Positions 6,894 to 16,293 of a DNA stretch of 64,000 nt are shown here, in pieces. How positions within the stretch are numbered: the first letter of the stretch is position 1; every line of letters begins with the position of its first letter. The stretch is from JANQMX01 sp965247175 (lineage in GTDB: Bacteria; Pseudomonadota; Alphaproteobacteria; Kiloniellales; DSM-21159). Made by a program: the position numbers and the translations under genes. The notes below the pieces were generated by a model. The model did not search any database, was not told the DNA's origin, and was given only the letters and a program-made list of their open reading frames with translations. The stretch lies in assembly GCA_965247175.1 (NCBI GenBank), contig OZ252006.1, positions 2,728,001 through 2,792,000 on the forward strand, in the 5' to 3' direction.

Positions 6894-9596
6894 ATGCTTT
6901 CGGTCAACATCATCCTGGCCGTTTGCCTCGGGTACGTCGCACTGCTCTTCGCGGTGGCCTTCATCGTCGATCGCCAGACCCGTCGCGGGCGTATCGCCTG
7001 GCTTCACTCGCCGGTCATCTACACGCTCTCGATCTCGGTCTACTGCACGGCCTGGACCTTCTACGGCGCGGTCGGCTCGGCCGCCCGCAACGGCCTCGAG
7101 TTCGTCACCATCTATCTTGGCCCGACCCTGGTGTTCGTCGGATGGTGGTTCCTGCTTCGCAAGCTGGTGCGGATCGGCCGCACGAACCGCATCACATCGA
7201 TCGCCGACTTGATCTCCTCGCGCTACGGCAAGAGCCCGAGCCTGGCCGTCTTGGTGACCATGATCGCGGTGATTGCCACCACGCCCTATATCGCGCTCCA
7301 GCTCCAGTCGGTCACCAGCACCTACAGAGTCATCGCCGGAGACGCGGATGCCGTGACCACGGCCTTCTGGATCGCGGCCGGCATGGCGCTCTTCACCATC
7401 CTGTTCGGCACCCGCAACCTGGATGCCAACGAGCGCCACCACGGCGTCGTCGCCGCCATCGCGCTGGAGGCCGTGGTCAAGCTGATTGCGCTGATCGCCG
7501 TCGGGGTCTTCGTCACCTTCAGCGTGGCCGACGGCATCCAAGACGTTTTCGAGGGCGTGTCATCGGAGACGATGCGCGGGGCCGGCGACATCTTCGGGCC
7601 GCGCTGGGTCGTGCTCACCTTCCTCTCGGCGACCGCCATCATCTGCCTGCCGCGACAGTTCCAGGTGACGGTGGTGGAGAACATCGACGAGCGCCATCTG
7701 GCCACGGCCTCCTGGCTGTTCCCGCTCTACCTCTTCGGCATGGTGCTCTTCATCATGCCCATCGCGATCGTCGGCATGAAGACGATGCCGGCAGGCGCCA
7801 ACCCGGATCTCTACGTCCTGACCATTCCCCTTTGGGAGCAGCGGCACGAGCTGGCCATGCTCGCCTTCCTCGGCGGCTTTTCCTCGGCCACCTCCATGGT
7901 GATCGTCGCGGCCATTGCCGTCTCCACCATGGTATCCAACCACGTGATCATGCCGATCGCGCTGCGCGTGCTGGCGGCGCGTCATGCGGTCAGCGGCGAC
8001 GTCCGCAGCCTGTTGCTCATGTCACGCCGCATCAGCATCGGGCTGATTCTCGGCCTCGGCTTCCTGTACTTCTGGGTCAGCGGCGGGTCCGATGCGCTCG
8101 CGGCCATCGGCCTGATCGCCTTTGTCGGCGTGGCCCAGTTTCTGCCGAGCCTGCTGGGCGGCCTCTTCTGGCGCGGTGCGACCCGGGTCGGCGCTCTCTC
8201 GGGCCTGATCGTCGGCTTCCTGCTCTGGGCCTACACCCTGTTCCTGCCAAGCTTCGGTGGCGACTTCATCTTGAGTGCCTCGGTGCTGGCCAACGGACCC
8301 TGGGGCATCGAGGCTCTGCGGCCTCAGGCGATGCTCGGCCTCAGCGGCATGGACCCGCTGGTCCATGCGGTGGTCTGGAGCGTCGGCGCCAATGCTCTGA
8401 TCTTTCTCGTGGTCTCGACCCTGACCGAGCCGAGCGCACTGGAGCGGTTGCAGGGCAGCCTCTTCGTCAACGTCTATCGCACGGCCGATGGCGGCGCCCC
8501 CTCCAGCGGGATCGGCAGCGCCGACACCGAGGACCTCTTCGTTCTGGCGCAGCGCATTCTGGGCAATGAACCGGCGCGGGTGCTCTTCAACGAGATGGCC
8601 CGCGATCAAGGCCGCGTCGGCGCCCTGCCCTATGCCACCGATGCGGTGATCGCACGCTTGGAGCGCGAGCTCGCCGGCTCGATCGGCGCCGCCTCGGCCC
8701 ACGCCATGGTGACGCGGATCACCGGGCAAGAAAACGTCGGCATGACCGAGCTGATCGACATCGCCGATGAAACGCAACAGCTGATCGAAACCTCGCGCGA
8801 GCTCTCGGACAAGTCGGCGGAATTGGAGCAGGCGGCGGAGCAGTTGCGCAGCGCCAACGAACGGCTGCGTGCGCTCGATGCCCAGAAAGACGATTTCCTC
8901 AATCAGGTCAGCCACGAGCTGCGCACGCCCATGACCTCGATCCGCTCGCTGTCGGAGATCTTGAAGGAAGAGAGCGACATCACGGACGAAGAGCGCGCGC
9001 GTTTCGTCTCCATCATTCACGATGAAAGCGTGCGCCTCACCCGGCTGCTCGACGAGCTGCTCGACATCAACCGGCTGGAGGCCGGCACGCTCAACCTGAT
9101 GCTCAATCCGATCGATGCCAACGCCGCGATCACCTCGGCGCTCAACGCCGTATCCGGACTGACCAGGAACGCCGGCGTTGCCGTGACCTTTGACCGCTTG
9201 CCGGAAGGCTTGCATGTCGGCGCAAACGCCGACCGGCTGCGCCAGGTCCTGATCAACATCCTGTCCAACGCGGTGAAGTACAATCCTTCGGACGCGCCGG
9301 AGATTCACGTTCGCACGCATCTCGAAGGCCGCGATGTCATGATCGACGTGATCGACAACGGCGGCGGCGTCACGCACGAAGATGCCAACATGATCTTCGA
9401 GAAGTTCGCGCGCGGCAGCCGTGCGGACCGCGGCCAGGGCGCTGGCCTGGGGCTGGCCATCAGCCGCGCCATTATGCGCAAGATGGACGGCGACCTGACC
9501 GTCGAGTTCGCGCACATTGGAACGAGTTTCTTCCGCCTGAGCCTCAAACGAACCGCTGACGAGACAGCCGCTGCTCAGCCGGCGGCGGCGAAGTAA
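6894..9596 (+). CDS. Sodium:solute symporter-fused sensor histidine kinase (CbrA-like architecture)
   Basis: A 900-residue membrane sensor. Residues 1-510 form an SSS-family transporter-like domain with about 13 helices. Residues 545-620 are a linker/sensor region, and 625-665 a probable coiled coil. The HisKA domain has H674 in SHELRTP. The HATPase domain shows the N-box (NILSNAVKYN), G1 (DNGGG) and G2 (GAGLGLAI). The layout matches CbrA-type kinases, in which transport or binding of a solute is coupled to signalling. There is no C-terminal receiver, so the separate response regulator at 6202 is the likely partner. It ends 16 bases from the convergent lipoprotein gene, with no clear terminator between. 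Confidence 0.9.
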   Translation: MLSVNIILAVCLGYVALLFAVAFIVDRQTRRGRIAWLHSPVIYTLSISVYCTAWTFYGAVGSAARNGLEFVTIYLGPTLVFVGWWFLLRKLVRIGRTNRITSIADLISSRYGKSPSLAVLVTMIAVIATTPYIALQLQSVTSTYRVIAGDADAVTTAFWIAAGMALFTILFGTRNLDANERHHGVVAAIALEAVVKLIALIAVGVFVTFSVADGIQDVFEGVSSETMRGAGDIFGPRWVVLTFLSATAIICLPRQFQVTVVENIDERHLATASWLFPLYLFGMVLFIMPIAIVGMKTMPAGANPDLYVLTIPLWEQRHELAMLAFLGGFSSATSMVIVAAIAVSTMVSNHVIMPIALRVLAARHAVSGDVRSLLLMSRRISIGLILGLGFLYFWVSGGSDALAAIGLIAFVGVAQFLPSLLGGLFWRGATRVGALSGLIVGFLLWAYTLFLPSFGGDFILSASVLANGPWGIEALRPQAMLGLSGMDPLVHAVVWSVGANALIFLVVSTLTEPSALERLQGSLFVNVYRTADGGAPSSGIGSADTEDLFVLAQRILGNEPARVLFNEMARDQGRVGALPYATDAVIARLERELAGSIGAASAHAMVTRITGQENVGMTELIDIADETQQLIETSRELSDKSAELEQAAEQLRSANERLRALDAQKDDFLNQVSHELRTPMTSIRSLSEILKEESDITDEERARFVSIIHDESVRLTRLLDELLDINRLEAGTLNLMLNPIDANAAITSALNAVSGLTRNAGVAVTFDRLPEGLHVGANADRLRQVLINILSNAVKYNPSDAPEIHVRTHLEGRDVMIDVIDNGGGVTHEDANMIFEKFARGSRADRGQGAGLGLAISRAIMRKMDGDLTVEFAHIGTSFFRLSLKRTADETAAAQPAAAK

Positions 9597-9612
9597 GGGG
9601 AGCGTTCGGCTC

Positions 9613-10194
9613 TCAGTGCTTCATGGCAGTGAGCGGGATCTGGCTCATGCCGGGACTGCCCGGCGGGTTCCACTGCACCTCCAAGACCGAAGTGCCGCCT
9701 TTCTCGAAGTACCAGATCTCGACCGGGTAGTAGCCGGGGTCGGCGATCTCGACCGCGATGGGTTCGGAGGTGCGGGCCGGGCCGGTCTTGGGGTCGTCGT
9801 GGATGCGCGCGCCGCCCAGATGCATCCGCACACCGTCGTTGTTAGTGACCTGGAACCGGTAGGTGCCCGGCCTGTCGAGCAGCAGGAAGCCGGTGATGTG
9901 GGCGCCCACCAGGTCGGGGGCGTTGCTGGTCAGCACGTCGCCTGCCCCCGCGTCGTAGCTCAGCTTGTCGAGCGGTGCGCCGGGCTTGCCGCTGCGGTAG
10001 GTCATCCAGCTTTCCAGGTCGCGCACGCTGTCGAAGCTGGCCCGGTAGTACTGCACGGCCAGGCCGTCGGACAGGCTGGCTGCGGCCGGCTGCGGCGAAG
10101 CGGCTTGCGCCCTCATGGTCGACACGGCCGCTTGCTGATTGCCGGCGCAGGCGGCGAGCAACAGCAGGGCGGCGAAAAGAGCAGGCTTCAACAT
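9613..10194 (-). CDS. PA14-domain lipoprotein
   Basis: A 193-residue secreted protein. The N-terminus is a lipoprotein signal with lipobox LLAAC (Cys16), so it is probably anchored in the outer or inner membrane. Residues 48-185 resemble a PA14-type beta-barrel: a YYRASFDSVRDLESW start, a central FLLLDRPGTYRFQVTNNDGVRMHLGG with the family's NDG motif, and YYPVEIWYFEKGGTSVLEVQW near the end. PA14 domains commonly bind carbohydrates or act as adhesion modules. It is a single-gene unit downstream of the decarboxylase gene on the same strand, 133 bases away. Confidence 0.75.
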   Translation of the reverse strand: MLKPALFAALLLLAACAGNQQAAVSTMRAQAASPQPAAASLSDGLAVQYYRASFDSVRDLESWMTYRSGKPGAPLDKLSYDAGAGDVLTSNAPDLVGAHITGFLLLDRPGTYRFQVTNNDGVRMHLGGARIHDDPKTGPARTSEPIAVEIADPGYYPVEIWYFEKGGTSVLEVQWNPPGSPGMSQIPLTAMKH

Positions 10195-10327
10195 TTTGCC
10201 ATCCGCTTTCCCAAGTGAGCCTCAAGGACCTTGGGCCTAACACAGCCGCGCGCGGCGGACGAAGCGGAACTTCGCCCCACCGTTCTCCCCAAAGTCGCAG
10301 CAGAGGCGCTCGCTATTCCTGCAGGCG

Positions 10328-11749
10328 TCATGCGTCCGGCAAGGATCGCGCCGTGCGCGTGATCACCGCGAAGGCGGTGTCCACATCCTCTGCCGCGCAG
10401 TCGAAGGCGCCGGTCACGAAGCGGATCACCATCCGGCCGTTGTGCGTCGTCTGAGTGAGATAGATCTCGCCCTCCTCGTTGATGCGCTCGAGAAGGCGCA
10501 GGTTGAGCGCGTCGACCTCTTCCTCGGGCATCTCCTGCGGCCGGTAGCGGAAGGATAAGAGCGAGAGCATCGGTGGCGTGACGATCTCGAAGTCGGGCTC
10601 CGCCGCCAATCGCTCGGCCAACGTCTCCGCCCAGGCCACATGATCGCGGATGCGGGCGCGCAGGCCCTCCAGTCCATCGGCGCGAATCAGGAACCAGACC
10701 TTGAGGGCGCGGAAGCGGCGCCCGAGCTGGACCGACCATTCGCTGAAGTTGACGATGCCCTCCTTGCCGTAGGTCTTGAGGTACTCCGGCTGGATGGCGA
10801 GCGTCTTCAGCAGCGGCTCCGGGTCGCGCACGAAATGGGCCGAGCACTCCATGGGCGCGCCGAGCCACTTATGCGGATTGATGACGATGCTATCGGCCGC
10901 TTCCACCCCGTCCCACAAGTAGCGAAACTCCGGGCAGACCATGGCGGAACCGGCCCAGGCGGCATCGACATGGATGAACAGCCCCTCCTCCTTGGCCAGG
11001 GCACAAATCTCCGCAACCCGGTCGGTGGCGCCGACAGAGGTGCCGCCGACGCAGACCACGACGCCGGCCGGCAGCAGGCCGTTCTCCCGATCGCGGCGGA
11101 TGGCCTCGGCCAGCGCGTCGCGGTCCATGGCCAGGCTGTCGTCGGTCGGGATCTTGACCAGGTTGTCCTGGCCCAGGCCCGCGACCCACATGGCCTTGTC
11201 GATGGAGCTGTGGGTGCGGTGAGAGGCATAGACACGGACAGGCGGCTGGCCGAAGAGCCCCTCTTTGTTGCCGCGCCAATCGAGCGCCCGCTCGCGCATG
11301 GTGAGGATGGCGCAGAGGGTCGCCGATGAGGCCGTGTCCTGCAGCACCCCCTTGAAGACAGCCGGCAGGCCGAAGGCCTGGCGCAGCCAATCGACCATCG
11401 TCACTTCGAGATCAGTCGCCGCCGGCGAGGTCTGCCACAGCATGCATTGCGCCGCCATGGCCCCGGCAAGCTGCTCGGCCAGAATGCCGGCGGGCGCGGC
11501 ATTGGCCGGGAAGTAGGCGAAGAAGCGCGGATGCTGCCAGTGGGTCATGCCACCCGGGATGAGGCGCTCGAAGTCGGCGAAGATCGCCTCCATGCTCTCG
11601 CCTTTCTCGGGCGGCGCCTCGGGAAGCTGGGCGGAGATGGCGCCCGGCTCGCACTGCGGGCGGACGGGACGGCCGCGCAGGCTCTGGCGATAGTCGGCAG
11701 CCCAGTCGGCGGCCCGGTGCGACCATTGGCGATAGTCGAAATCTGTCAC
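10328..11749 (-). CDS. PLP-dependent amino-acid decarboxylase (group II / aromatic-L-amino-acid type)
   Basis: A 473-residue pyridoxal-phosphate enzyme of the aromatic-L-amino-acid/tyrosine decarboxylase group. The PLP lysine is in INPHKWLGAP, the cofactor-stacking histidine region is VYASHRTHSSI, and HVDAAWAGSA supplies the aspartate and alanine that contact the pyridine ring. The start is a GTG at 11749; GGGAG lies 12 bases upstream, a weak site. The protein should decarboxylate an aromatic amino acid such as tryptophan, tyrosine or phenylalanine, but specificity is not evident. It follows a methyltransferase gene on the same strand with a 97-base gap. Confidence 0.85.
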   Translation of the reverse strand: MTDFDYRQWSHRAADWAADYRQSLRGRPVRPQCEPGAISAQLPEAPPEKGESMEAIFADFERLIPGGMTHWQHPRFFAYFPANAAPAGILAEQLAGAMAAQCMLWQTSPAATDLEVTMVDWLRQAFGLPAVFKGVLQDTASSATLCAILTMRERALDWRGNKEGLFGQPPVRVYASHRTHSSIDKAMWVAGLGQDNLVKIPTDDSLAMDRDALAEAIRRDRENGLLPAGVVVCVGGTSVGATDRVAEICALAKEEGLFIHVDAAWAGSAMVCPEFRYLWDGVEAADSIVINPHKWLGAPMECSAHFVRDPEPLLKTLAIQPEYLKTYGKEGIVNFSEWSVQLGRRFRALKVWFLIRADGLEGLRARIRDHVAWAETLAERLAAEPDFEIVTPPMLSLLSFRYRPQEMPEEEVDALNLRLLERINEEGEIYLTQTTHNGRMVIRFVTGAFDCAAEDVDTAFAVITRTARSLPDA

Positions 11750-11846
11750 GGCGCAGCGTGCTCCCTCATCGAACGGCTCCGCCTTGGTATAGGCACAGCC
11801 GCCGAGGAGGAACAGCCCTGCGCTGCGCGCAGCGACGAGCGAGGTG

Positions 11847-12752
11847 TCAGCCTGGATTGCGCCCGGAGATCACCCAGGACGAGGAATCCATGACGATGCC
11901 GTCGGCTTCCACCTTCTGCGCCTCGATCGCCTCGGCCAAGGCGGCCTCGATCTCGTCCCGCTTGGCTTCGGCCTCTGCGCCGGCCTCGCGGAAGACTTCT
12001 CCGGCGGGTCCGAGCGCGAGCTGGAAGTCGATGGCATCGCGCACCGTGCGGCCGACCAGCACGGGTGCGTCGACGCGCTCAAAGCGAATGTCATCGTAGC
12101 CGGCGATCTCCATCATCTTGGTCACAGTCGACTCGTCCGCCATGGAGAATGGGCCAGGGCCGCAGGTGCGTGCATCCTCGCCCGGCGCGGGCAGGAAGTT
12201 CAGCACCACCTGCTTGGCCATGCTGAGCCATGGGTTGTCGTCGCGCGTACGCCAGACGATGTGGGTCATGGTTCCGCCCGGCTTCAGCGCCATCCGCATG
12301 TTGCGCAAGCCGGCCACCGGATTGGCGAAGAACATGGTGCCGAAGCGAGAGAAGACAAAGTCGTACACGGGTGCGAAAGGGTGCACCAGCACGTCGGCCT
12401 CGACGAAGCTCACGTTGGCGACACCGAGCCGTGCGCTCTCGTGGCGGCCGTAGTCGAGGAAGGCTTCGCAGCAGTCGACGCCGACCACTTTGCCCTGCTC
12501 CCCCACACGCTCGGCAAGCAGGATGGCGGTGTCGCCGAAGCCGCAGCCGACATCGAGCACCCGGTCGCCCTCCTTGACCGGGAGGGAGGGGAAGATGGCC
12601 GCGCTATGGTGGGTCAGGCCATCGACCAGGATATGCTTGTACTTGATGAACTTCGGCACGAGGATCTCGTTCCAGAAGTCGACATACTCGGCGCTTTGGG
12701 GGGCAGCCCGCTGGGCCTCGATCTCTTGGCTGGCCGCATGTGCAGTGGTCAT
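11847..12752 (-). CDS. Class I SAM-dependent methyltransferase
   Basis: A 301-residue cytoplasmic methyltransferase. Motif I (VLDVGCGFGDTA) follows an N-terminal helical cap, and FVEADVLVHPF and YDFVFSRFGTMFF form motifs II and IV of the Methyltransf_11/25 type. The arrangement resembles enzymes methylating small molecules rather than rRNA. The substrate is not evident. It lies upstream of the decarboxylase gene on the same strand and diverges from the hydroxyacid dehydrogenase gene; the 162-base gap holds both promoters. A role together with the decarboxylase in amine metabolism is possible but speculative. Confidence 0.8.
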   Translation of the reverse strand: MTTAHAASQEIEAQRAAPQSAEYVDFWNEILVPKFIKYKHILVDGLTHHSAAIFPSLPVKEGDRVLDVGCGFGDTAILLAERVGEQGKVVGVDCCEAFLDYGRHESARLGVANVSFVEADVLVHPFAPVYDFVFSRFGTMFFANPVAGLRNMRMALKPGGTMTHIVWRTRDDNPWLSMAKQVVLNFLPAPGEDARTCGPGPFSMADESTVTKMMEIAGYDDIRFERVDAPVLVGRTVRDAIDFQLALGPAGEVFREAGAEAEAKRDEIEAALAEAIEAQKVEADGIVMDSSSWVISGRNPG

Positions 12753-12914
12753 GACGTCTCCTCTTGCAGATTTCCGACCGAATTTTCCCGCTTGGAACTG
12801 AAATGCGGCGGCAACCTACTGCAGGGCTCGCCGTATGTTTGTGACGCATGGCACACATCGCCATTTTTCGGCGGGGCTGCCGGAGCGGACAGGGCGCGCT
12901 ATAGTCCGCTCATC

Positions 12915-13850
12915 ATGGCCCTCCTCCTCGACATTCGCGATCCCGCCTGGATGCAGGAAGACGCGCTGCGCGATCTTCTCGCGCCGCAGCTTCCCGGCGT
13001 GCAGATCTACTGCGGCCTGGACGAGGCGGAGCCGGACGAGGTCAAGATGATTGCGGTGGTCGGCCTAAAGCCGGGCGTGGCCGCCCAACTCCCTGCGCTG
13101 CAACTGGTGCAGAAGCTCGGCGCCGGGGTGGAGACGATCATGCGGGCGACGGACCTGCCGCCGCAGGTCCGCGTGGCACGACTGAAGCCGCAGTTGGCGT
13201 CGCAGGAGATCGCCGAGTACTGCCTAGCTTATGTGCTGCGCGACCAACGCCAACTGCTGCGCTATGAGACCGATACCAAGGCCAAGCATTGGGATCCCAT
13301 CCCGCCACGGAAGGCCGGCGAGACGACCGTCGGTGTGTTGGGGCTTGGTCACATCGGGGCTGAGGTAGCGCGGCGCTTCGCTGCCCTCGACTTTCGCGTC
13401 CTTGGCTGGAGCCGCTCGTCCAAGAGCATCGCAGGGGTCGCCTGCTCTGCCGGCTTGGACGCCCTGCCGGCCATGCTGGCCGCCTGCGACCACGTCATCT
13501 CCGTTCTGCCCTCGACCCCGGACACGCGCGATCTGTTCGACACGCAGCGCTTTGCGCAAATGAAGGCCGGCGCGCGCCTGATCAACGTGGGCCGCGGCGA
13601 CTTGATCGTCGAAGAAGATCTTCTGACAGCGCTCGACGGCGGCCACTTGGCCGGCGCGGTGCTCGATGTCTTCCGAACAGAGCCGCTGCCGCCCGATCAT
13701 CCCTTCTGGGCGCACGAGAAGATCACCGTCACGCCCCATGTCTCCGGCTGGCACCTGGACGACGGCCTGCTGGACGTGGCGGAGAACTACAAGCGCCTGA
13801 TCGCCGGCGTGCCATTGCTGCACGAAGTCGACCGCAACGCCGGCTATTGA
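12915..13850 (+). CDS. D-2-hydroxyacid dehydrogenase, glyoxylate/hydroxypyruvate reductase A type
   Basis: A 311-residue NAD(P)-dependent dehydrogenase of the GhrA type, reducing glyoxylate or hydroxypyruvate. The nucleotide-binding motif GVLGLGHIGAEVA, the catalytic arginine segment INVGRGDLIVEEDL and the catalytic histidine segment TPHVSGWH are visible. The upstream open frame is long, but similarity to the family begins at MALLLDIRDP, so the ATG at 12915 is chosen. Its stop overlaps the stop of the convergent regulator gene by 7 bases. Confidence 0.85.
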   Translation: MALLLDIRDPAWMQEDALRDLLAPQLPGVQIYCGLDEAEPDEVKMIAVVGLKPGVAAQLPALQLVQKLGAGVETIMRATDLPPQVRVARLKPQLASQEIAEYCLAYVLRDQRQLLRYETDTKAKHWDPIPPRKAGETTVGVLGLGHIGAEVARRFAALDFRVLGWSRSSKSIAGVACSAGLDALPAMLAACDHVISVLPSTPDTRDLFDTQRFAQMKAGARLINVGRGDLIVEEDLLTALDGGHLAGAVLDVFRTEPLPPDHPFWAHEKITVTPHVSGWHLDDGLLDVAENYKRLIAGVPLLHEVDRNAGY

Positions 13851-14851
13851 TCGCGAAAGCGCTCGCGATAGGCAGCCGGAGGTACCTGAAGAGATCGCAG
13901 GAAAGCCCGGCGCAGGCGTTCGTCGTCGCCAAAGCCGCAGCGCAGCGCGACCTGACTGACCGCGAGATCGGTGGTCTCCAGCAAACCGCGCGCCGCCTCC
14001 ACCCGCAGGGCCTCCACCGCCTTGGCCGGCGTCTGCCCGGTGTGCTCGGCATAGAGCCGGGCAAAGCTGCGCGGGCTCATGCCGGCTTGCTCGGCCAAGA
14101 CCTCCACCCGCAGGTCGCTCTCCAGGTTCGACGCCATCCAGTCGTGCAAGCCGTCGAAGCGCCCTTCGGCATCGGCCGACTGGCGGGCCAGCACGGGGCT
14201 GAACTGCGACTGGCCACCCGGCCGCACCATGAAGGTGACCAGGTTCCGGGCCAAAGCCATGGCGCGGGGCCGGCCGATGTCCTTCGCCACCATGGCCAGC
14301 GCCAGGTCGATGCCGGCGGTGACTCCGGCGGAGGTCCAGACGCCGCCGTCTTCGACGTAGATCGAGTCGTGCTCGACCTGGATGTTGGGATCGTAGGCGG
14401 CCAGCCGACTGCAATAATCCCAATGGGTGGCGGCGCGCTTGCCCGACAGCAATCCGGCCGCTGCCAGCAAGAAGGCGCCGCTGCAGATGGAACCGACCCG
14501 CCGTGCTCTTGCTGCCAGCCCCCGCACCTCCTCGACCAGCTGTGCGTCCTGCAAGGCCGCGAAGACGCCGGTGCCACCAATGACCAGCAGCGTGTCGATC
14601 GGCTCCTCAGCGAGGCTCGCGAAGGGTGCGCTGGGCACGGCCACGGACGTATCGCTCGGGATGCTGCCCCCGTCGAGCGAGGCGACCTTGGTGCGGTAGG
14701 CCGGCAGACCGCCGCCGGAGCGGGCCGCGTCGGCGAAAACCTGCAGCGGCCCGGCAAGGTCCAGCAACTTGACCCCGGGATAGACCAGGAAGACGGTCAA
14801 GCGCGGCTGAGACGGCGTGTTGTTCGCTTTTTTGGCAGTTTTCGAGGGCAT
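13844..14851 (-). CDS. GlxA-family transcriptional regulator (DJ-1/PfpI + AraC HTH)
   Basis: A 335-residue regulator. Residues about 15-190 form a DJ-1/PfpI-like domain (VFLVYPGVKLLDLAGPLQVF; nucleophile-elbow-like SICSGAFLLA). Residues about 225-330 are an AraC-type double HTH (LAEQAGMSPRSFARLYAEHTG; DLAVSQVALRCGFGD). Members include GlxA and GbdR-like regulators of choline, carnitine or nitrogen metabolism. The gene diverges from the 61-residue Cys4 protein gene and its 3' end overlaps the GhrA-type gene in convergent orientation. The ligand is unknown. Confidence 0.88.
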   Translation of the reverse strand: MPSKTAKKANNTPSQPRLTVFLVYPGVKLLDLAGPLQVFADAARSGGGLPAYRTKVASLDGGSIPSDTSVAVPSAPFASLAEEPIDTLLVIGGTGVFAALQDAQLVEEVRGLAARARRVGSICSGAFLLAAAGLLSGKRAATHWDYCSRLAAYDPNIQVEHDSIYVEDGGVWTSAGVTAGIDLALAMVAKDIGRPRAMALARNLVTFMVRPGGQSQFSPVLARQSADAEGRFDGLHDWMASNLESDLRVEVLAEQAGMSPRSFARLYAEHTGQTPAKAVEALRVEAARGLLETTDLAVSQVALRCGFGDDERLRRAFLRSLQVPPAAYRERFRDQ

Positions 14852-14917
14852 AGTGTCATTTATGCCAAATGCTGATCTGCTAGTCTAGCCATGGCTCAAG
14901 AGACAAGGAGACTCACG

Positions 14918-15103
14918 ATGACCGAACTGAAGAAAGAGGACTGCATCAACGAGATTTGCCCCTGGTCCGGCAACCCCGTCGGGGCAGACGCGCTGACCCT
15001 TTACAAGGGCCAGGTGGTCGGCTTCTGCAATCCGGGATGCCGCGACAGGTTCGCCAAGGCGGTGACGCACTTCGAGGCGCACATGGCCGAGGCGGTACGC
15101 TAA
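14918..15103 (+). CDS. 61-residue Cys4 protein, YHS/TRASH-like
   Basis: A small cytoplasmic protein with four cysteines in a metal-site arrangement (C9, C14, C37, C41; CINEICPW and GFCNPGC) followed by RFAKAVTHFE. This resembles the short TRASH/YHS metal-binding fold, in which four cysteines bind a metal ion. The ATG at 14918 is chosen because AAGGAG lies 7 bases upstream; an in-frame ATG at 14891 has no such site. It is divergent from the GlxA-type regulator and its stop overlaps the MFS gene's stop by 4 bases. Metal binding is inferred from the cysteine pattern only. Confidence 0.7.
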   Translation: MTELKKEDCINEICPWSGNPVGADALTLYKGQVVGFCNPGCRDRFAKAVTHFEAHMAEAVR

Positions 15104-16293
15104 CGCACCAGCGCCTCGGGGGCTTTCCCAACGTAAGACAGCAAGGCGCCGGCGGCGCAGAGCAGTGCTGCGACGCCGGCCGCCAGGGCAAAGCCGCCGC
15201 CTTGATAGAGCGGCGCGAAGCTGAGCGTTCCGAGAGTGACGCAGAGATAGGTGACGGCGCTGTTGAGCCCCATCAGCGTACCCCTCTGCGCCGGCGCGCA
15301 GGCAGTCAGCCGCAGGATCAGCACGTTCAGCCCGAAGTGATTCAGCAGACCCCAGACCAAGGCGACCGCGACCAGAGCGACGTAGCTGCCGCTCGATAGC
15401 CCGAGCAAAACGTAGACCGTAGCGATCGCCAGGAAGGCGGGCGGCATGGCCTTCACCGGCCCGACCCGGTCGATCACACCGTCCAGCAGCACCGCAAAGC
15501 CGAAGCCGAGACCATAGGCCAAGGTGATCAAACCGGTGGACGCCGTCGAGAGCTGCAGGCCGGTGGCCACGTGATCGCCGAGGTAGGCATAAACGCCGTA
15601 AAACGCCGTCATATAGGTCGCGCAGATCGCCAGGAGACGGCCGACACCGGGCAACCGCAACGCGCGCCAAGGCGAGGGCGCGGGACCGGCAACCGGTCGG
15701 GGCGCCTGTGCGCGGCTGGCCATGGCCGCCGCGGCGATCAAGGCGAGGACGGCCAGCAGAGCGAAGACGCCGCGCCAGTGCAGAGCGTCGGCCAGCACGG
15801 CCGAGAGCGAGACACCGGCCACCATGCTGAGGGTCCAGCCGGTCAAGACGAACCCGATGGTCTCTCCGGCGCGCCCTGGCGGCGCGACCTCGGCCGTGCG
15901 GGCATAGATCGCCGGAAGCGCGACGCCGGCGGCCAGGCCAGCGGCCGCCTGAGACAGGATGAGCTGCCAAGGCTGCAAAGCCGCTGCGCTGACCAACAGT
16001 GCAAGGCCGAAAATACCGAGAGCCAGGACCAGGACCCGCTGCGCACCCAAGCGATCGATATGGCGGGCGAGAAGCAGGGCCCCAGCGGCCGTCCCCAGAC
16101 CGTAGGCCGCGGCGGCCGTCATGATCTTCGCAACACCGGTTGCGAAGTCGGTGGCGACCGCGGGCGATATGGGACTCAGCGCCAAGGAGTTCGAGCCGAT
16201 CAGTGCGACGCAGCCGGTCAGCGCGAAGACGATCGGCGGATGGCCGAAATGGCTTCGCAGAACCGACTGATTGGATTGAATTTCATCTGTCAT
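15100..16293 (-). CDS. MFS transporter (drug/metabolite efflux type)
   Basis: A 397-residue inner-membrane protein with 12 predicted helices and the between-helix motif LARHIDRLGAQRVLV after helix 2, typical of the DHA1-like exporters. The first codons (MTDEIQ) lie inside the 15-base inverted repeat shared with the Lrp-type regulator that reads the other way, so transcription of this exporter is very probably under that regulator. The arrangement (Lrp/AsnC regulator divergent from an exporter) is seen for amino-acid export systems, but the substrate here is not known. Confidence 0.85.
   Translation of the reverse strand: MTDEIQSNQSVLRSHFGHPPIVFALTGCVALIGSNSLALSPISPAVATDFATGVAKIMTAAAAYGLGTAAGALLLARHIDRLGAQRVLVLALGIFGLALLVSAAALQPWQLILSQAAAGLAAGVALPAIYARTAEVAPPGRAGETIGFVLTGWTLSMVAGVSLSAVLADALHWRGVFALLAVLALIAAAAMASRAQAPRPVAGPAPSPWRALRLPGVGRLLAICATYMTAFYGVYAYLGDHVATGLQLSTASTGLITLAYGLGFGFAVLLDGVIDRVGPVKAMPPAFLAIATVYVLLGLSSGSYVALVAVALVWGLLNHFGLNVLILRLTACAPAQRGTLMGLNSAVTYLCVTLGTLSFAPLYQGGGFALAAGVAALLCAAGALLSYVGKAPEALVR

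Noticed and set aside
8022..9515. Minus-strand frame opposite the histidine kinase
   Set aside because: Shadow frame; kinase motifs on the plus strand are complete.
14832..14870. TTTGGCA/TGCCAAA inverted repeat near the GlxA-type start
   Set aside because: Arms of only 7 bases, 25 bases apart, one inside the coding sequence; could be chance.
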